Shown here in pieces: positions 16,431-24,210 of a stretch of DNA of 31,778 bases (the stretch's first letter is position 1; the number at the start of each line of letters is the position of its first letter). The notes under the pieces are model-generated. The model saw only the letters and a program-made list of their open reading frames with translations. It did no database searches and was not told the origin of the DNA. This DNA comes from Labilithrix sp. (lineage in GTDB: Bacteria; Myxococcota; Polyangia; Polyangiales; Polyangiaceae), in assembly GCA_028287035.1 (NCBI GenBank), contig JAQBQL010000270.1, forward strand, positions 1 through 31,778, written 5' to 3'. The translations under genes and the position numbers were made by a program.

Positions 16431-16936
16431 TGATGCGCGAGATCATCGATCCCGCCGTCGACGAGCTGTGCTCCGCCTTCGAGCGTTGCGGCTACAACCC
16501 GACGCCCATCATCGACCTCGGCGTGCTCGTGGCGAGCGCGAACGGCAAGGTCGACGTGCGCGAGCGCGAGATGCTGCTCGACGTGTTCCAGGCGCTGCTC
16601 GAGACGAACCTCACCGCGGAGGTCGTCGATCACCTCGTGGCCGCCAGCCTCGAGGTCATCGAGCTCGCCGGCGCCGAGTCACGCGCCCGGCTCGTTGCGG
16701 CTATCCTTCACGACTGCAACGCGGTCGAGCCCGGCGTGCGCGTCGCGCTCGCGGTGGCGTTCGCGAGCCAGGGGCTCGATCCGGCGGAGCGGAAGGTGAT
16801 CGAGCGCATCGCCACCGCGGGCGGGATGAGCGCGGCACGCCTCGCCGAGCTGACGCTCGAGATCCGCAAGCACGCCGACCCCGATCCGGTCAGCGTCCGC
16901 ATGTCGATCGCGCCGATCTCCCGACCTGGCACCTGA
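16430..16936 (+). CDS. TerB-like protein
   Basis: This 168-residue, all-helical protein contains the acidic TerB-type signature ASANGKVDVREREMLLDVF at about residues 35-53 and a related helix pair later (SQGLDPAERKVIERIATAGGMS). TerB-fold proteins are small cytosolic helical proteins. In tellurite-resistance and related systems they bind divalent metal and work with membrane-associated partners. The ATG at 16430 shares a base with the stop of the HAMP gene (TGATG), and a second ATG follows at once, so translation is very likely coupled. This supports a joint membrane-signalling role. No other Ter genes are present, so tellurite resistance is unlikely. It ends 11 bases from the convergent ferritin-like gene. 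Confidence 0.8.
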   Translation: MMREIIDPAVDELCSAFERCGYNPTPIIDLGVLVASANGKVDVREREMLLDVFQALLETNLTAEVVDHLVAASLEVIELAGAESRARLVAAILHDCNAVEPGVRVALAVAFASQGLDPAERKVIERIATAGGMSAARLAELTLEIRKHADPDPVSVRMSIAPISRPGT

Positions 16937-16947
16937 TCGGCGGTCGC

Positions 16948-18099
16948 TCAGGCGGCGAGCGACGCGCCGAGCGGACGGAGCTCCCGCACCAGCGCTTCGC
17001 GCACCGCGGCGCCGGGGAGCGCCGCGGTCCCGGCGAAGGGGTCGACCGCCTCCGCGACGCCGTCCATCGCGCGCTGCCACGCCGCCGCGAGCCTCTGCCG
17101 ATCCGCCGGACCGAGACGCTCGAACGACCAGCGCGCGATCGCCCACGAGAGCGCCGCATGGCGGGCCTCGTCGTCGGCGATGCCGCGCATCACGCGCGCG
17201 ACGTCCGGGTCCTCGGCATGCTCGGCCTGGTAGGCGGCGAGCAGCGCGCTGAAGGTCTCGCGCGCACATCCCTCGACGACGTTCTCCTCGGCGACCGCGA
17301 GGAGCGACCGCACGGGCACGTCCGCCACGACCGGCCGCTCGTAACGACCGCCGTGACGACGCGCGAGCCGCGCCATCGCCCGCGTGTGGCGCGCCTCGTC
17401 GCGGGCGGCCTCGCGCGCCGACGCGCACAGCTCGCGCGGGGCCCCGAGGCTCTCGAGCTCGCGCTCCAGGCGCAGGAATGCCGTGACCGACGCCGCCTCG
17501 AGCCGCGCCGCCTGCGCGAAGTACGCGCCGAGCCGCGTCGCCGCCACGGTCGCCGAGGCCGGGGCGAGGCCGGCCGGGACGCGGCCCGGGCTGCCCGGGC
17601 ACACCGAGCAATCGATGACCACCGCGCCTGCCTCGTCGGGGATGACGTGGCCGTTCTGCGTTCCGCCGTCGGGCGCGCCGCCGTCCAGGGGCACGCCAGC
17701 GTCCCCCTGGTTCGTGCTGCAGTAGCCCTCGGTGGCGCGGCACGCGTAGTGGATGTCAGGGCACAGCGCGTTGCAGTCGTTCACCGAGAAGTAGCAGTCG
17801 CCGCGGATCGTGAGATCGGGCGGAAGCCCGCACGGGTAGCGGTAGTAGTCGCCGCACGTGTCGGGCGTCGCCGGCGTGAAGTCGGTGGCCGCGCAGGGGT
17901 CGGGCGGCGCCGCCTCCTGCGGAGCGTCGACGCTGGCGTCGGCGGGTGAGGCGTCGGGCGCGCCGCCCTCCGCGGGCACGACGATCTCCTCGATGCGTGT
18001 CGTCCCGCAGCCGATGCCGGCGACGGTGAGGAGGAGCGCGCGCTGGAAGGCCGTCCGCAGGCGGCGCTCCTCGCGACCGACGAGGCCCCTCGCGCTCAC
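16948..18099 (-). CDS. Cys-rich exported protein with diiron ferritin-like domain
   Basis: This 383-residue protein starts at the GTG at 18099, whose last two bases overlap the stop of the imelysin gene (GTGA), so the two are coupled. The N-terminus is hydrophobic (ALLLTVAGIG) and followed by Cys31, a degenerate lipobox. An Ala/Asp/Pro spacer leads to a Cys-rich region (about 69-167, ten Cys), probably disulfide-bonded. The C-terminal four-helix bundle (about 185-330) has a full diiron ligand pattern: Glu201, E235xxH238, Glu272 or Glu276, E311xxH314. Ferritin-like domains of this kind bind two irons and can oxidise Fe(II) or reduce peroxide. Its place behind a di-haem cytochrome and an imelysin suggests periplasmic iron capture or detoxification. 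The link to iron is inferred from context. Confidence 0.85.
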   Translation of the reverse strand: MSARGLVGREERRLRTAFQRALLLTVAGIGCGTTRIEEIVVPAEGGAPDASPADASVDAPQEAAPPDPCAATDFTPATPDTCGDYYRYPCGLPPDLTIRGDCYFSVNDCNALCPDIHYACRATEGYCSTNQGDAGVPLDGGAPDGGTQNGHVIPDEAGAVVIDCSVCPGSPGRVPAGLAPASATVAATRLGAYFAQAARLEAASVTAFLRLERELESLGAPRELCASAREAARDEARHTRAMARLARRHGGRYERPVVADVPVRSLLAVAEENVVEGCARETFSALLAAYQAEHAEDPDVARVMRGIADDEARHAALSWAIARWSFERLGPADRQRLAAAWQRAMDGVAEAVDPFAGTAALPGAAVREALVRELRPLGASLAA

Positions 18100-19235
18100 T
18101 GGCCGACCGGGAAGCCGAGGAGGAGCCCCGCGGCGTCGAGCTGCGCGGCGACCGACGCCGGCTTCGTGGCGTCGGACTCGTCGAGGACCGCCGTGTAGAG
18201 CTGCCCGAAGGGCGTCGCGAGATCGGCCGGCGACGGAGTCTCGGCGCTCCAGGTGGCGGGAGGCTCCGGGATCGCATCGCCGCTGACCTTCGCGTACGAC
18301 GCGGCGAGCGAGGTGATGCCCGCGAGGATCGCCTGGTCGATCGGCGCCGACCCGGCCTTCGTCTTGATCCATGGCTGGAAGGCGGCGTAGACGCGGCGCG
18401 TGCCCTCGAGGTTGTCGCGGAGGTCGGCCATCGTGCGCTGCGCGTAGCGGGACTCCTCCTCGCCCGTCGCCGCCTTCGAGACCTTCTCCTTCTGCTCCTG
18501 CACCAGCGAGACGAGGCCGCCGTAGGCGATCTGCGCGTCGATCTTCGCGGGCGTCCACTCGCCGACGAGCGTCTCGGTGTCGTCGACGAGCCGCTGGACC
18601 AGCTTCGTCTTGAAGTCCGCCGCCTCGGCCGCGGTCGCCGGCATCGCCGCGGGCACGTACCCCACGAGCGACTTCTCGAACGTGACGACGCGGCCCGGCA
18701 CGTTGTCGATGAACAGGATGCGCTCGACGGCGTGCATGCCCGTCACGCCGTGGTCGTCGAACAGGTACGGGTCGCCGCCCTGCGCGGTGAGGTCCGCCAG
18801 GAAGTCGTCGTACCGCGCGTCGATCGCGAGGTCGATGTCCGGGAAGAGCGGCGCGAGCGCGCCCTCGATGTGCTCGTACGCTGTGCGGGCCTTCAGCCAC
18901 GAGGCGCGCATCTGCGTGAGGCTCGAGGCGTCGAGCGTCGCGTCCCAGCCGCGACCGGCCGGCGTCGGCGCGGCTGCCTGGATGTCCTTCGCCGACTGCG
19001 CGAGCGTCTGCACGTCGGCGAGCAGCAGATCGTGCACGTCCTGCACGGCCTTCGCGCGGAGGGCCGCGTCGTCGACCACGCCGCCGTCCACCTCCGCGTC
19101 GGGCGTCGTCACGGCCGCGTCGGGCGTCACGTTGGCCGGCGCGGCGGGCTCGTCGTCGGAGCAGGCCAGGAAGGAGGCGCTCGCCGCGACCAGCAGCGTC
19201 GCGCACAGACCGAGTCCCGCATTCTTCGAGCGCAT
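18096..19235 (-). CDS. Imelysin/EfeO-like (M75-type) iron-regulated lipoprotein
   Basis: This 379-residue protein starts at the ATG at 19235 with the ribosome site GAGGAAA. The signal peptide ends in SFLAC, with Cys25 as the lipid site, followed by an Ala/Asp spacer. The helical imelysin domain spans about 60-370 and holds the hallmark GxHxxE motif, GMHAVE at 166-171 (His168, Glu171). The frequent WLKARTAYEHIEG segment of the family lies at 113-125. Imelysin-like proteins are exported and iron-regulated and are thought to bind metal; EfeO relatives feed ferrous iron to EfeU. No EfeU permease or EfeB gene is present here. The gene is 31 bases after the di-haem cytochrome gene, a pairing seen widely in bacteria. 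Confidence 0.93.
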   Translation of the reverse strand: MRSKNAGLGLCATLLVAASASFLACSDDEPAAPANVTPDAAVTTPDAEVDGGVVDDAALRAKAVQDVHDLLLADVQTLAQSAKDIQAAAPTPAGRGWDATLDASSLTQMRASWLKARTAYEHIEGALAPLFPDIDLAIDARYDDFLADLTAQGGDPYLFDDHGVTGMHAVERILFIDNVPGRVVTFEKSLVGYVPAAMPATAAEAADFKTKLVQRLVDDTETLVGEWTPAKIDAQIAYGGLVSLVQEQKEKVSKAATGEEESRYAQRTMADLRDNLEGTRRVYAAFQPWIKTKAGSAPIDQAILAGITSLAASYAKVSGDAIPEPPATWSAETPSPADLATPFGQLYTAVLDESDATKPASVAAQLDAAGLLLGFPVGQ

Positions 19236-19266
19236 GATGAGCGTTTCCTCTTCTGACGAGCGGCGC

Positions 19267-20568
19267 TCAGAGCGCCCCGACGTACGCGAGCAGGGTCGCA
19301 CGGTCGGCGGGCGAGAGCGCGCGGAAGCTGGTGACGGACCCGTTCGCCTCGGAGCCGGGGCCCTCGTGCATGAGGATGGCCTCCTCGATGCTCGTGGCGC
19401 GCGCGTCGTGGAGGAAGGTGCGGACGAACCGGAGCCCGACCAGCGGCGCGGTCCGCCAGTCCTGCGAGCGGGCCTCCCCGTCGCGGATGCCGTCGGCGAG
19501 GACGCTGCCCATGTCGTGCAGCAGCAGATCGGAGAAGACCGGCGCCTCGATGTCGGCGAGACCGGCGATCGGATAGTCCGGCCGCGTCCGGAGGCTCGGC
19601 GCATGACACACGCTGCACTTCGTCTGCGCGAAGAGCTGCTCGCCCGCCGCGGTCTCGGCGGGAGCGGTCGCGATCTTGCGGAGCGGGATCGCGGTGAGCC
19701 GCACGTACATGGCGCGCGTGTTCACGCTGTCGATCGCGACGTCGATGCCGGCCTTCGCGTCGTCGGCGAGGCCGTCGGGGTTCACCGGCTCGACGATGCG
19801 CAGCGGGCTCGTGATGCCCATGTCGCTCTGCAGCGCGTCCGCCGTGAAGTCGTCGAGCGTCGCGATGCGTGCCTTGAGCCCGAAGCGACCGATGACCACG
19901 TCGCCCTTGCGGTGGGCGTGGAAGCGCGTGTCCGGATTGGCCTCCGACGCGTAGACCACGTGGTTCACGCGCCCGTGGATGCCGTCGGCGCGGGTCGCCT
20001 GGGCCGCCGCGACGCGCTCGATCTCGGAGTCGAGCACCGCCTCCATGTAGCCGCGACCGAGGATGCTCGGACCGACGCGCGTCGTCACCTTCAGGTTCTG
20101 CGTGCCCGGGGGCGGCAGGAGCGGATGCGCGGAGCCCGTGATGAGCGGACGGACGGTGTTGCCGAACGGCAGCGCGCTCTGGTCGGCGTCGGGCGTGAAC
20201 CCGTCGGCCTCGACGATGGCCATCTTCTGGACGACGCCTGGCCCCCGCGTCCCCGACGTGTGACAGCCGCCGCACGAGGCGCGCGTGTAGAGCGGACCGA
20301 GGCCGTCGGCATCACGCAGCGAGAGCCCGAAGAGGCGATCACCGTCGCGGAAGACCGCGCGCTCCTCGACCGTGGCGGTCGCGATCGGGACGTCGAAGGG
20401 GTCGGCGGGGCTCGCCGGCGGCGCGTCGACGCCGGCCTCGGCGACCGGCTGCGGGACGGCCGCGTCGGGCTCGGCAAGCGCCGGCGACGGGTCCGCCGAC
20501 GAGCACGCGGCGAGCAGCGCGGCACCTCCCACGAGCGTGGAGAGGAGAAGTGTCCTCCGTGACGGCAC
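19267..20568 (-). CDS. Di-haem cytochrome c peroxidase-like oxidoreductase (DUF1111/thiol-oxidoreductase type)
   Basis: This 433-residue protein starts at the GTG at 20568. Its signal SRRTLLLSTLVGGAALLAAC ends in a lipobox (Cys22); the SRR start loosely resembles a Tat signal. Two haem-binding CxxCH motifs are present: CGGCH (99-103) in the N-terminal half and CSVCH (318-322) in the C-terminal half. Further conserved-looking elements are IDGIHGR-like ADGIHGRVNHV, FGLKAR and LLHDMG. This matches the di-haem peroxidase-like family often encoded next to imelysin genes and thought to handle electrons or oxidants during iron uptake. It sits first in a three-gene minus-strand operon. The family assignment is strong; the redox partner is unknown. 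Confidence 0.93.
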   Translation of the reverse strand: MPSRRTLLLSTLVGGAALLAACSSADPSPALAEPDAAVPQPVAEAGVDAPPASPADPFDVPIATATVEERAVFRDGDRLFGLSLRDADGLGPLYTRASCGGCHTSGTRGPGVVQKMAIVEADGFTPDADQSALPFGNTVRPLITGSAHPLLPPPGTQNLKVTTRVGPSILGRGYMEAVLDSEIERVAAAQATRADGIHGRVNHVVYASEANPDTRFHAHRKGDVVIGRFGLKARIATLDDFTADALQSDMGITSPLRIVEPVNPDGLADDAKAGIDVAIDSVNTRAMYVRLTAIPLRKIATAPAETAAGEQLFAQTKCSVCHAPSLRTRPDYPIAGLADIEAPVFSDLLLHDMGSVLADGIRDGEARSQDWRTAPLVGLRFVRTFLHDARATSIEEAILMHEGPGSEANGSVTSFRALSPADRATLLAYVGAL

Positions 20569-20575
20569 GGCTCAT

Positions 20576-20604
20576 TGGTTACCGTCGCCTGAAATGACAT
20601 GCAA
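20576..20604 (-). promoter_or_regulatory. Weak candidate promoter of the iron-handling operon
   Basis: On the minus strand, TTGCAT (20599-20604) and TAACCA (20576-20581) are separated by exactly 17 bases in the most AT-rich part of the gap. The -10-like element is only 7 bases before the GTG at 20568, so if real the mRNA would be leaderless or nearly so. This fits the absence of a ribosome site there. Neither box matches the consensus well, and no recognisable Fur box is present. Confidence 0.22.
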
Positions 20605-20692
20605 GCGACCACGTGGAAACGGCGCGGTGCCTCCGTGGCCACGGCACGGGAACCCCGTCAAAACAGGGTGAACCGGCGGACAGCAAAGCACC

Positions 20693-20715
20693 GCGGCCGG
20701 CGGGAGCCCGGCCGC
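20693..20715 (-). terminator. GC-rich hairpin downstream of the 20758-21378 gene
   Basis: GCGGCCGG, seven bases, CCGGCCGC: a perfect 8-bp stem with a 7-base loop, 42 bases after the stop of the minus-strand gene at 20758. On that transcript it is followed by GGTGCTTTGCTG, only a poor T run. It plausibly separates this gene from the downstream iron-handling operon. Confidence 0.4.
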
Positions 20716-20757
20716 AGCACGGCGTTCACCGACGGTCCGCGCCTGCTCGAGCTCGCC

Positions 20758-21378
20758 TCAGGCGACCACCTCGACGAGCCCGAGCGCGAGCAACGCATGC
20801 AGCCGCTCGATGGCCTCGGGCCGCGTGATCCCGGCGAGCGCCGCCACCATCGTCACGTCCGACACGCCGTCGATCGCGCCGAGCATCGCGTCGGCGGGCC
20901 CGAGCTCCTCGGTCACGTCGAACGGCGGCCGCGTGAGGCGCACCACCGACCACGGCGAGATCCGTACCCCGCTCGCCTCGTCGGCGTGGGTGCCGAGCCG
21001 GTCGTGACAGCCCTCCATCACGAGCCGCGCGAGCGCATGATCCGGCTGCCGCTGGAGGACGCGCTCGGCGAGGACCAGGGCTTCGGGATAGTCGCTCGAC
21101 AGATAGCTGCCGTACATCGCCCGGCCCATCGCGGCCGTCGCGTCGCCGCCCGCGGGCGCGTCGCCCTCCGGAGGAGGAAGCAGCGGGGTCGCGGCGGTCA
21201 TCGTGTGCGGCGTGTCGTGCACGGCGTCCGCCTTCGCGCGCTCCTCGATGACCCGCGCATAGGCGGCGGGATCGTACGCGGGCGGCGTGGTGGGGCGCTC
21301 GCTGTCCTCGAGCTCCTTCGCCAGCGCCCCCGGATCGAAGGCCGGGATCAGGGTCTGCTTCTCGCGTCGTTCCCCCAT
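20758..21378 (-). CDS. Hypothetical protein with TPR-like segment and winged-helix-like C-terminus
   Basis: This 206-residue protein starts at the ATG at 21378 (GAGAGCGG upstream). Residues 1-85 are polar and Pro-rich with two related FDPGALAKELEDSE / YDPAAYARVIEERA segments. A helix pair at about 88-130 (YGSYLSSDYPEALVLAERVLQRQPDHALAR) resembles one tetratricopeptide unit. The last ~45 residues (AIDGVSDVTMVAALAGITRPEAIERLHALLALGLVEV) look like the small helical domain found at the end of some myxobacterial signalling and gliding proteins. No signal peptide or membrane helix is seen, so it is probably cytosolic. Function unknown; a scaffold or adaptor role is a guess. Divergent from the surface repeat gene. 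Confidence 0.75.
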   Translation of the reverse strand: MGERREKQTLIPAFDPGALAKELEDSERPTTPPAYDPAAYARVIEERAKADAVHDTPHTMTAATPLLPPPEGDAPAGGDATAAMGRAMYGSYLSSDYPEALVLAERVLQRQPDHALARLVMEGCHDRLGTHADEASGVRISPWSVVRLTRPPFDVTEELGPADAMLGAIDGVSDVTMVAALAGITRPEAIERLHALLALGLVEVVA

Positions 21379-21526
21379 GGCCGCTCTCGGTTACCAGCGG
21401 AGCACGCGGGACGCCAGAGCGCGATCCGGTCCCGCTCGTCACGAGCGCTGCGCGATCCGCGCACCGCGTCCGTTTCTTTGCGGCCGCGCTGTAAGCGCGC
21501 GTTCGACGCTGCGTTCGAGACGGGCC

Positions 21527-22870
21527 ATGCGCACTCCCCTCCTTCTTTCTCTGGTTGTTCCGTCTGCTTTCGCGCTCTTCACCGCCGGGGCGGCCCGCGC
21601 CGACGACGCGCTCGGGATCGCCACCGACGACGAGTCGATCGGCACGCGCCCCGCCCGCTCGGCCACGATGCCGCAGGTCGCGCCGCCCCCGCGCCCGAGC
21701 ACGACCTCGGCGCCCGAGGGCACGATCATGCGCGAGGACAGCTACGTCGTCGACGAGCCGCGCTTCGCGACGGGCGAGGTACGGCGCTACGAGGCGCCGC
21801 TCGCCACCGACCCGCCGCGCGACTGGGCGGTCCTCCACGCCGGCCTCCGTCCGCGCCTCGGCACCTTCGGTGGCATCGCGACCTTCGCCCTCGCGCACGG
21901 ACGGACCGAGCGCTTCTACGGCGGCTTCTCGCTCGCCATCGTCCGCAACGACGCGGGCACGAACATCAGCGCCGCGCAGCTCGCGCTCGGCCGGAACCTC
22001 TCCGACACGTTCGGCGGCATCACGCAGCTCAGCGTGAGCGAGAACCGCGCCCGCAACTTCTACGGCGGCGCGCAGCTGTCGCTCGGTTACAACCGCGCCC
22101 TCTCCTTCCACGGGCTCGCCCAGATCGCTGCGTACGACCGCGCGAAGGACTTCACGGGGATCGCGCAGCTCGGCGCGTACGCGCGGACCGACAGCAGCTT
22201 CGCCGGCGTGGCGCAGCTCGGCGCGTTCAGCCAGTCGATCAACGATTTCTCGGGGCTCGTGCAGGCGGGCGTGGTCACCGCCACCGGCGCCTCGGTGCTC
22301 GGCGACGCAGGGCACGGCGGCCACGGGACGCCGCGCTTCGCCGGCCTCGTGCAGGCCGGCGCCCTGGCCTCGAACGCGGGCGACTTCTACGGCGTCGCCC
22401 AGGTGGGCGGCGTCAGCTACACGAGCGGCGACTTCCGCGGCCTCGTGCAGCTCGGCGCGGTGAGCGGCGCGGGGGATTTCGTCGGCCTCGTCCAGGGCGG
22501 CGGGCTCACCTGGGCGAAGAGCATGACGGGCATCCAGCTCGGCTCGGTGGCGGTCGCCGAGCGCGAGGCGACGGGCCTCCAGATCGGCGCGCTCGGCACC
22601 TTCGCCGAGAACGTCGACGGCGCACAGATCGGGATCGTGAACGTCGCCAGCAAGGTGCGCGGCGTGCAGATCGGCCTCTTCAACACCACGAAGAGCCTGC
22701 GCGGCGTCCAGATCGGCCTCGCCAACCATGCGACCGACGGCATCCTTCCCTGGACCGCGCTCCTCAACATGGGCTTCGGCGACGCGATCGACGACGGGTA
22801 CGACGATCGCGAGGCGCAGCCGACGACCTACCGCGCCAGCCAGGCGAAGGCGGCCCGCGACCGGTACTGA
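21527..22870 (+). CDS. LA_2272-like surface repeat protein
   Basis: This 447-residue protein has a classical signal peptide (LLLSLVVPSAFALFTAGAARA, cleavage before DD). From about residue 110 to 430 it consists of some 17 imperfect repeats of 14-17 residues built on F-x-G-(L/V/I)-(A/V)-Q-(L/A)-G. Examples are FHGLAQIAA, FTGIAQLGA, FAGVAQLGA, FSGLVQAGV, ATGLQIGAL and VRGVQIGLF. The last ones change from xAQLGA to xVQIGL. This matches the LA_2272 surface repeat family first noted in Leptospira. The regular turn-strand pattern suggests a beta-solenoid or a barrel-like outer-membrane structure. The ATG at 21527 is chosen because it begins the signal peptide. The following crotonase gene is 41 bases away, so a shared transcript is possible. 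Confidence 0.85.
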   Translation: MRTPLLLSLVVPSAFALFTAGAARADDALGIATDDESIGTRPARSATMPQVAPPPRPSTTSAPEGTIMREDSYVVDEPRFATGEVRRYEAPLATDPPRDWAVLHAGLRPRLGTFGGIATFALAHGRTERFYGGFSLAIVRNDAGTNISAAQLALGRNLSDTFGGITQLSVSENRARNFYGGAQLSLGYNRALSFHGLAQIAAYDRAKDFTGIAQLGAYARTDSSFAGVAQLGAFSQSINDFSGLVQAGVVTATGASVLGDAGHGGHGTPRFAGLVQAGALASNAGDFYGVAQVGGVSYTSGDFRGLVQLGAVSGAGDFVGLVQGGGLTWAKSMTGIQLGSVAVAEREATGLQIGALGTFAENVDGAQIGIVNVASKVRGVQIGLFNTTKSLRGVQIGLANHATDGILPWTALLNMGFGDAIDDGYDDREAQPTTYRASQAKAARDRY

Positions 22871-22911
22871 CCGGGGTTGCGGCACCTCCGCTTCGCTGCG
22901 AACCTCGGCGC

Positions 22912-23694
22912 ATGAGCGAACGTGTCACCCTGGAGCGTGAGGGGCATGTCCTCCTCATCGGCATCAACCGCCCCGCGAAGCGCAACGCCTTCGACATGGA
23001 GATGCTGCGCGCGCTCGGCCTCGCGTACGAGCAGCTCGGCGACGATCCCGAGCTCCGGTGCGGCGTCCTCTTCGCGCACGGCGACCACTTCTCGGCCGGG
23101 CTCGATCTCGCGGAGGTCGGCCCGGTGATGGCGAAGGAAGGTCCGCAGGCGCTGGCCGGCGGCTTCAAGTACGACCCGTTCGGCGTGTGGGCGGCGCAGG
23201 TCCCGAAGCCCGTCGTCGCGGCGATCTCGGGCATCGCGTTCACGGTGTCCATCGAGCTCGCCCTCGCGAGCGACGTCGTCATCGCCGCCGAGGGCACGCG
23301 CTTCCGTCAGCTCGAGGTGGGCCGCGGCATCCTTCCCTTCGGAGGCGCCACGCTGCGCGCCCCGCGGCTCGGCTGGGGCAACGCCATGAAGTTCCTGCTC
23401 ACCGGCGCCGAGTTCGGCGCCGCCGAGGCCCTTCGCATCGGGCTCGTGCAGGAGGTGGTGCCGCACGGCCAGCACGTCACGCGCGCGAAGGAGGTCGCGC
23501 ACCTCGTCGCGAAGCAGGCGCCGCTCGGGGTGCAGGCCACGCTCGCGAACGCCCGCATGATGCTCGACCGCGGGACCGAGGCGGCACGCGAGCACCTGCG
23601 CGACTCGCTCGCCGGGATCCTCGCGAGCGAGGACGCGGCCGAGGGCGTCGCCTCCTTCGTCGAGCGCCGCGAGGCGTCGTTCAGGGGGAAGTAG
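22912..23694 (+). CDS. Enoyl-CoA hydratase/isomerase family (crotonase) protein
   Basis: This 260-residue, full-length crotonase has the oxyanion-hole segment HFSAGLDL (about 61-68) and the core ISGIAFTVSIELALASDVVIA (about 106-126). It keeps both catalytic-type glutamates: Glu in SIELA and Glu in RQLEVGRG. The usual GGG before CELA is changed to FTVS, and a GILPFGGATLR loop follows. Such enzymes add water to, or isomerise, acyl-CoA double bonds in fatty-acid or aromatic degradation. The substrate cannot be told. There is no strong ribosome site. Its last 14 bases overlap tail-to-tail with the RraA-like gene. Genes for a flavin dehydrogenase and a symporter lie just beyond, suggesting a catabolic group, though no other beta-oxidation genes are present. 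Confidence 0.93.
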   Translation: MSERVTLEREGHVLLIGINRPAKRNAFDMEMLRALGLAYEQLGDDPELRCGVLFAHGDHFSAGLDLAEVGPVMAKEGPQALAGGFKYDPFGVWAAQVPKPVVAAISGIAFTVSIELALASDVVIAAEGTRFRQLEVGRGILPFGGATLRAPRLGWGNAMKFLLTGAEFGAAEALRIGLVQEVVPHGQHVTRAKEVAHLVAKQAPLGVQATLANARMMLDRGTEAAREHLRDSLAGILASEDAAEGVASFVERREASFRGK

Positions 23695-24169
23695 CCGCGT
23701 CGAGCAGCACGATGCCGTCCTCGTCCGCGAAGAGGCGGTCGCCGGGCACCACCGTGATGCCGACGATCGTGATCGGCAGCTCGACCTGCCCCTCGCCGTT
23801 CTTGAGCGAGCGGCGAGGGGTCGTGCCGAGCGCCATGACGCCGAGGTCGAGCGTGGCGAGGGCCGCCGCGTCGCGCACGAGCCCGTGGATGACGATGCCC
23901 GCCCACCCGCTGTCCTGCGCGAGCTTGCCGATCATGTCGCCGAGCAGCGCGTAGCGCTGGCTTCCGCCGCCGTCGACGACGAGGACGCGGCCGTTGCCCG
24001 GCGTCCCGGCGAGCTCCTTGAGACGCGTGTTGTCCTCGGGGCAGCGCGCGGTGACGACCTGCCCCGCGAAGCTTCGCTTGCCGCCGAAGTGCCGGAAGAG
24101 CGGCGGGAGGACACGGGCGCGCGCGCCGTGCTCGTCGCAGAGATCGCAGGTGCTCGGCGGGAGGGTCAT
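23681..24169 (-). CDS. RraA-like protein (RNase E regulator / HMG-aldolase fold)
   Basis: This 162-residue protein starts at the ATG at 24169, where MTLPPSTCDLCDEHG aligns with the usual TxDLCD opening of the family; an ATG four codons upstream is an alternative. It has the family pattern FGGKRSFAGQVVT, VVDGGGSQRYALLGDMIG, GWAGIVIHGLVRD (Arg and the Asp that binds Mg2+) and PGDRLFADEDGIVLL. Members either inhibit RNase E or act as 4-hydroxy-4-methyl-2-oxoglutarate/oxaloacetate lyases with a divalent metal. The Arg-Asp pair of the aldolase type is present, so catalysis is possible; position next to crotonase and dehydrogenase genes favours metabolism slightly. Its 3' end overlaps the crotonase gene by 14 bases. 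It is divergent from the FAD dehydrogenase gene, with only 41 bases between starts. Confidence 0.9.
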   Translation of the reverse strand: MTLPPSTCDLCDEHGARARVLPPLFRHFGGKRSFAGQVVTARCPEDNTRLKELAGTPGNGRVLVVDGGGSQRYALLGDMIGKLAQDSGWAGIVIHGLVRDAAALATLDLGVMALGTTPRRSLKNGEGQVELPITIVGITVVPGDRLFADEDGIVLLDAATSP

Positions 24170-24210
24170 CCCGGCGAGCATACAGGCGCGACGTGATAGA
24201 ACATCCGGCG

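Noticed and set aside
16430..16936. Tellurite-resistance locus
   Set aside because: Only a TerB-like fold is present. No TerC, TerD or TerZ-like proteins accompany it, so a resistance label is not justified.
20569..20757. Fur box upstream of the iron-handling operon
   Set aside because: I looked for a GATAATGATAATCATTATC-like or similar AT-rich palindrome in the gap and saw none.
21434..21446. GCTCG-TCA-CGAGC inverted repeat in the divergent gap before the surface repeat gene
   Set aside because: Five-base arms are too short to stand out in GC-rich sequence, and no promoter elements flank it convincingly.
20599..22911. Long plus-strand frame running into the crotonase gene
   Set aside because: Only the part from the ATG at 22912 has family motifs. 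The upstream part lies across the surface repeat gene in another frame and is Arg-rich low complexity.
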